A DNA stretch of 64,000 bases from positions 1-64,000 of the forward strand of contig CANKZJ010000002.1 in the NCBI GenBank assembly GCA_947488605.1, in the 5' to 3' direction. Origin of the DNA: an uncultured Paracoccaceae bacterium. Its GTDB lineage: Bacteria; Pseudomonadota; Alphaproteobacteria; Rhodobacterales; Rhodobacteraceae. This document shows positions 63,241 through 64,000 of the stretch, piece by piece. The first letter of the stretch is position 1, and the number at the start of each line of letters is the position of its first letter. Made by a program: the position numbers and the translations under genes. Under the pieces are notes generated by a model that did no database searches, was not told where the DNA came from, and saw only the letters and a list, made by a program, of their open reading frames with translations.

Positions 63241-64000
63241 ATGAACGAACAGGTCCAAATGGGTGTGCGGCGCTTTGGGCGCGTCAATTGGCTGGGCACT
63301 TGGACGTTGACCCGCCGCGAAGTGAGCCGGTTCATGAACGTTTGGTCGCAGACTGTCATGGCACCGCTGATTAACGCCGGGTTGTTTCTGATGATTTTCA
63401 CGATCGCAATCGGTTCGCAACGTGGTGACGTGATGGGCGTGCCGTTCATGGTGTTCCTCGCACCGGGTATTTTGACGATGACCGTGATCCAGAACGCATT
63501 TGCGAATACGTCATCCAGTCTTGCGTCTGCCAAAGTGCAGGGCAATATCGTTGATACGCTGATGCCGCCGCTTTCTGCCGCAGAGCTCGTCACAGGCTAC
63601 ATCGGTGGGGCGGTGGCACGCGGCTTGCTCGTGGCGGTCGTCATTTCCGTTGGTTTGGCGGTTTTTCTGGGTATTTGGATGCAGAATCCCTTTTGGGTCC
63701 TGCTTTTTGTGGTTCTGGGGTCGGTCCTGATGGGCGGGCTTGGCATGATCGCGGGAATATTCGCAAATAAATTCGATCAGTTGTCGGCAATTTCGAACTT
63801 TCTGATCACACCTTTGGCGTTTCTGTCGGGGACATTTTATTCCATCGAGGCGCTTCCGCCGCTAATGCAGGCGATGAGCCACGCAAACCCGTTCTTTTAT
63901 ATTATTGATGGGGTGCGCTTTGGGATGATTGGTGTCAGCGATAGCAGCCCTTGGGTCGGACTTGTGGTTGTTTGTCTGTCGTGCGTTGTCGTGCTGAGCA
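63241..64000 (+). CDS. ABC-2 type transporter permease (cut by window end)
   Basis: The frame starts MNEQVQMGVRRFGRVNWLG and remains open for 253 codons to the window edge. Six transmembrane segments of the ABC-2 type (FLMIFTIAIGS; VAVVISVGLAVFLG; FLITPLAFLSGTFYSIEALP is the typical late block). It would work with an ATP-binding protein not in the window, often in polysaccharide or drug export. Only the 3' end is missing. Confidence 0.85.
   Translation, partial: MNEQVQMGVRRFGRVNWLGTWTLTRREVSRFMNVWSQTVMAPLINAGLFLMIFTIAIGSQRGDVMGVPFMVFLAPGILTMTVIQNAFANTSSSLASAKVQGNIVDTLMPPLSAAELVTGYIGGAVARGLLVAVVISVGLAVFLGIWMQNPFWVLLFVVLGSVLMGGLGMIAGIFANKFDQLSAISNFLITPLAFLSGTFYSIEALPPLMQAMSHANPFFYIIDGVRFGMIGVSDSSPWVGLVVVCLSCVVVLS

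Noticed and set aside
63084-63593. 169-codon minus-strand ORF opposite the ABC-2 permease
   Set aside because: The plus strand encodes a clear permease with transmembrane pattern; the minus ORF is a shadow.

Overview
The window looks like chromosomal DNA of a marine Rhodobacterales (roseobacter-type) alphaproteobacterium. The signs are a GcrA cell-cycle regulator, an alphaproteobacterial LexA box (GAAC-N7-GAAC) in front of an imuA-imuB-dnaE2 cassette, a phosphatidylcholine synthase, DUF1467, DUF6455 and extensin-like genes, and a short extragenic repeat of a type I remember from roseobacters. Genus cannot be fixed from the sequence alone.

Layout. Positions 1 to about 9060 look like the tRNA-proximal end of an integrative, probably mobilizable element inserted behind tRNA-Ser(GCT) (9060-9149). 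It carries a tyrosine integrase, a small convergent ORF, a MOBP/DUF3363 relaxase, a MauJ-like protein with an RxxxxH motif, a TPR plus LA2681-type HEPN gene broken by one frameshift, and a Sel1-repeat protein. No type IV secretion genes are visible here and the far end of the element is not in the window. Next come the SOS mutagenesis genes imuA-imuB-dnaE2 (9314-14740), then a LysR regulator and a tight six-gene catabolic operon (15763-23035): hyuA, hyuB, a FAD oxidoreductase, an HpaI-type aldolase, a uronate-dehydrogenase-like enzyme and an SDR. All five junctions in that operon are ATGA overlaps. Two half-size DUF606 transporters converge on it.

Positions 24600 to 40860 are mostly core housekeeping: rpsD, hisC-tyrC-extensin, ileS, ogt, pcs, DUF484-xerC, fsa, priA, tdk, an arsH pair, a 24-residue lipoprotein and a FabH-like synthase. 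Positions 40900-42630 form a small accessory patch: an orphan BrnA-like protein behind an 11-bp tandem repeat, two tiny conserved-looking proteins, and a winged-helix-like gene with several regulatory-looking repeats. carB and aspS follow, then a mixed stretch (response regulator, methylmalonyl-CoA epimerase, CysZ/EI24, nitroreductase, HDAC-like amidohydrolase, M48 peptidase, hemolysin III, DgkA, MFS, PPK2, YigZ). rimO is flanked by two AT-richer genes of likely foreign origin. The window closes with gcrA and the start of an ABC-2 permease cut by the window edge.

Best candidates for something under-described: (i) the pair of HEPN-motif proteins on the integrative element; (ii) the hyuAB/DAO/aldolase/Udh/SDR operon, whose substrate is not obvious; (iii) the 41-42.6 kb patch of tiny proteins and repeat arrays; (iv) two small secreted paralogues sharing a C-x2-G-x2-W-D-x5-C motif. 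Homology statements come from remembered family features and were not searched.
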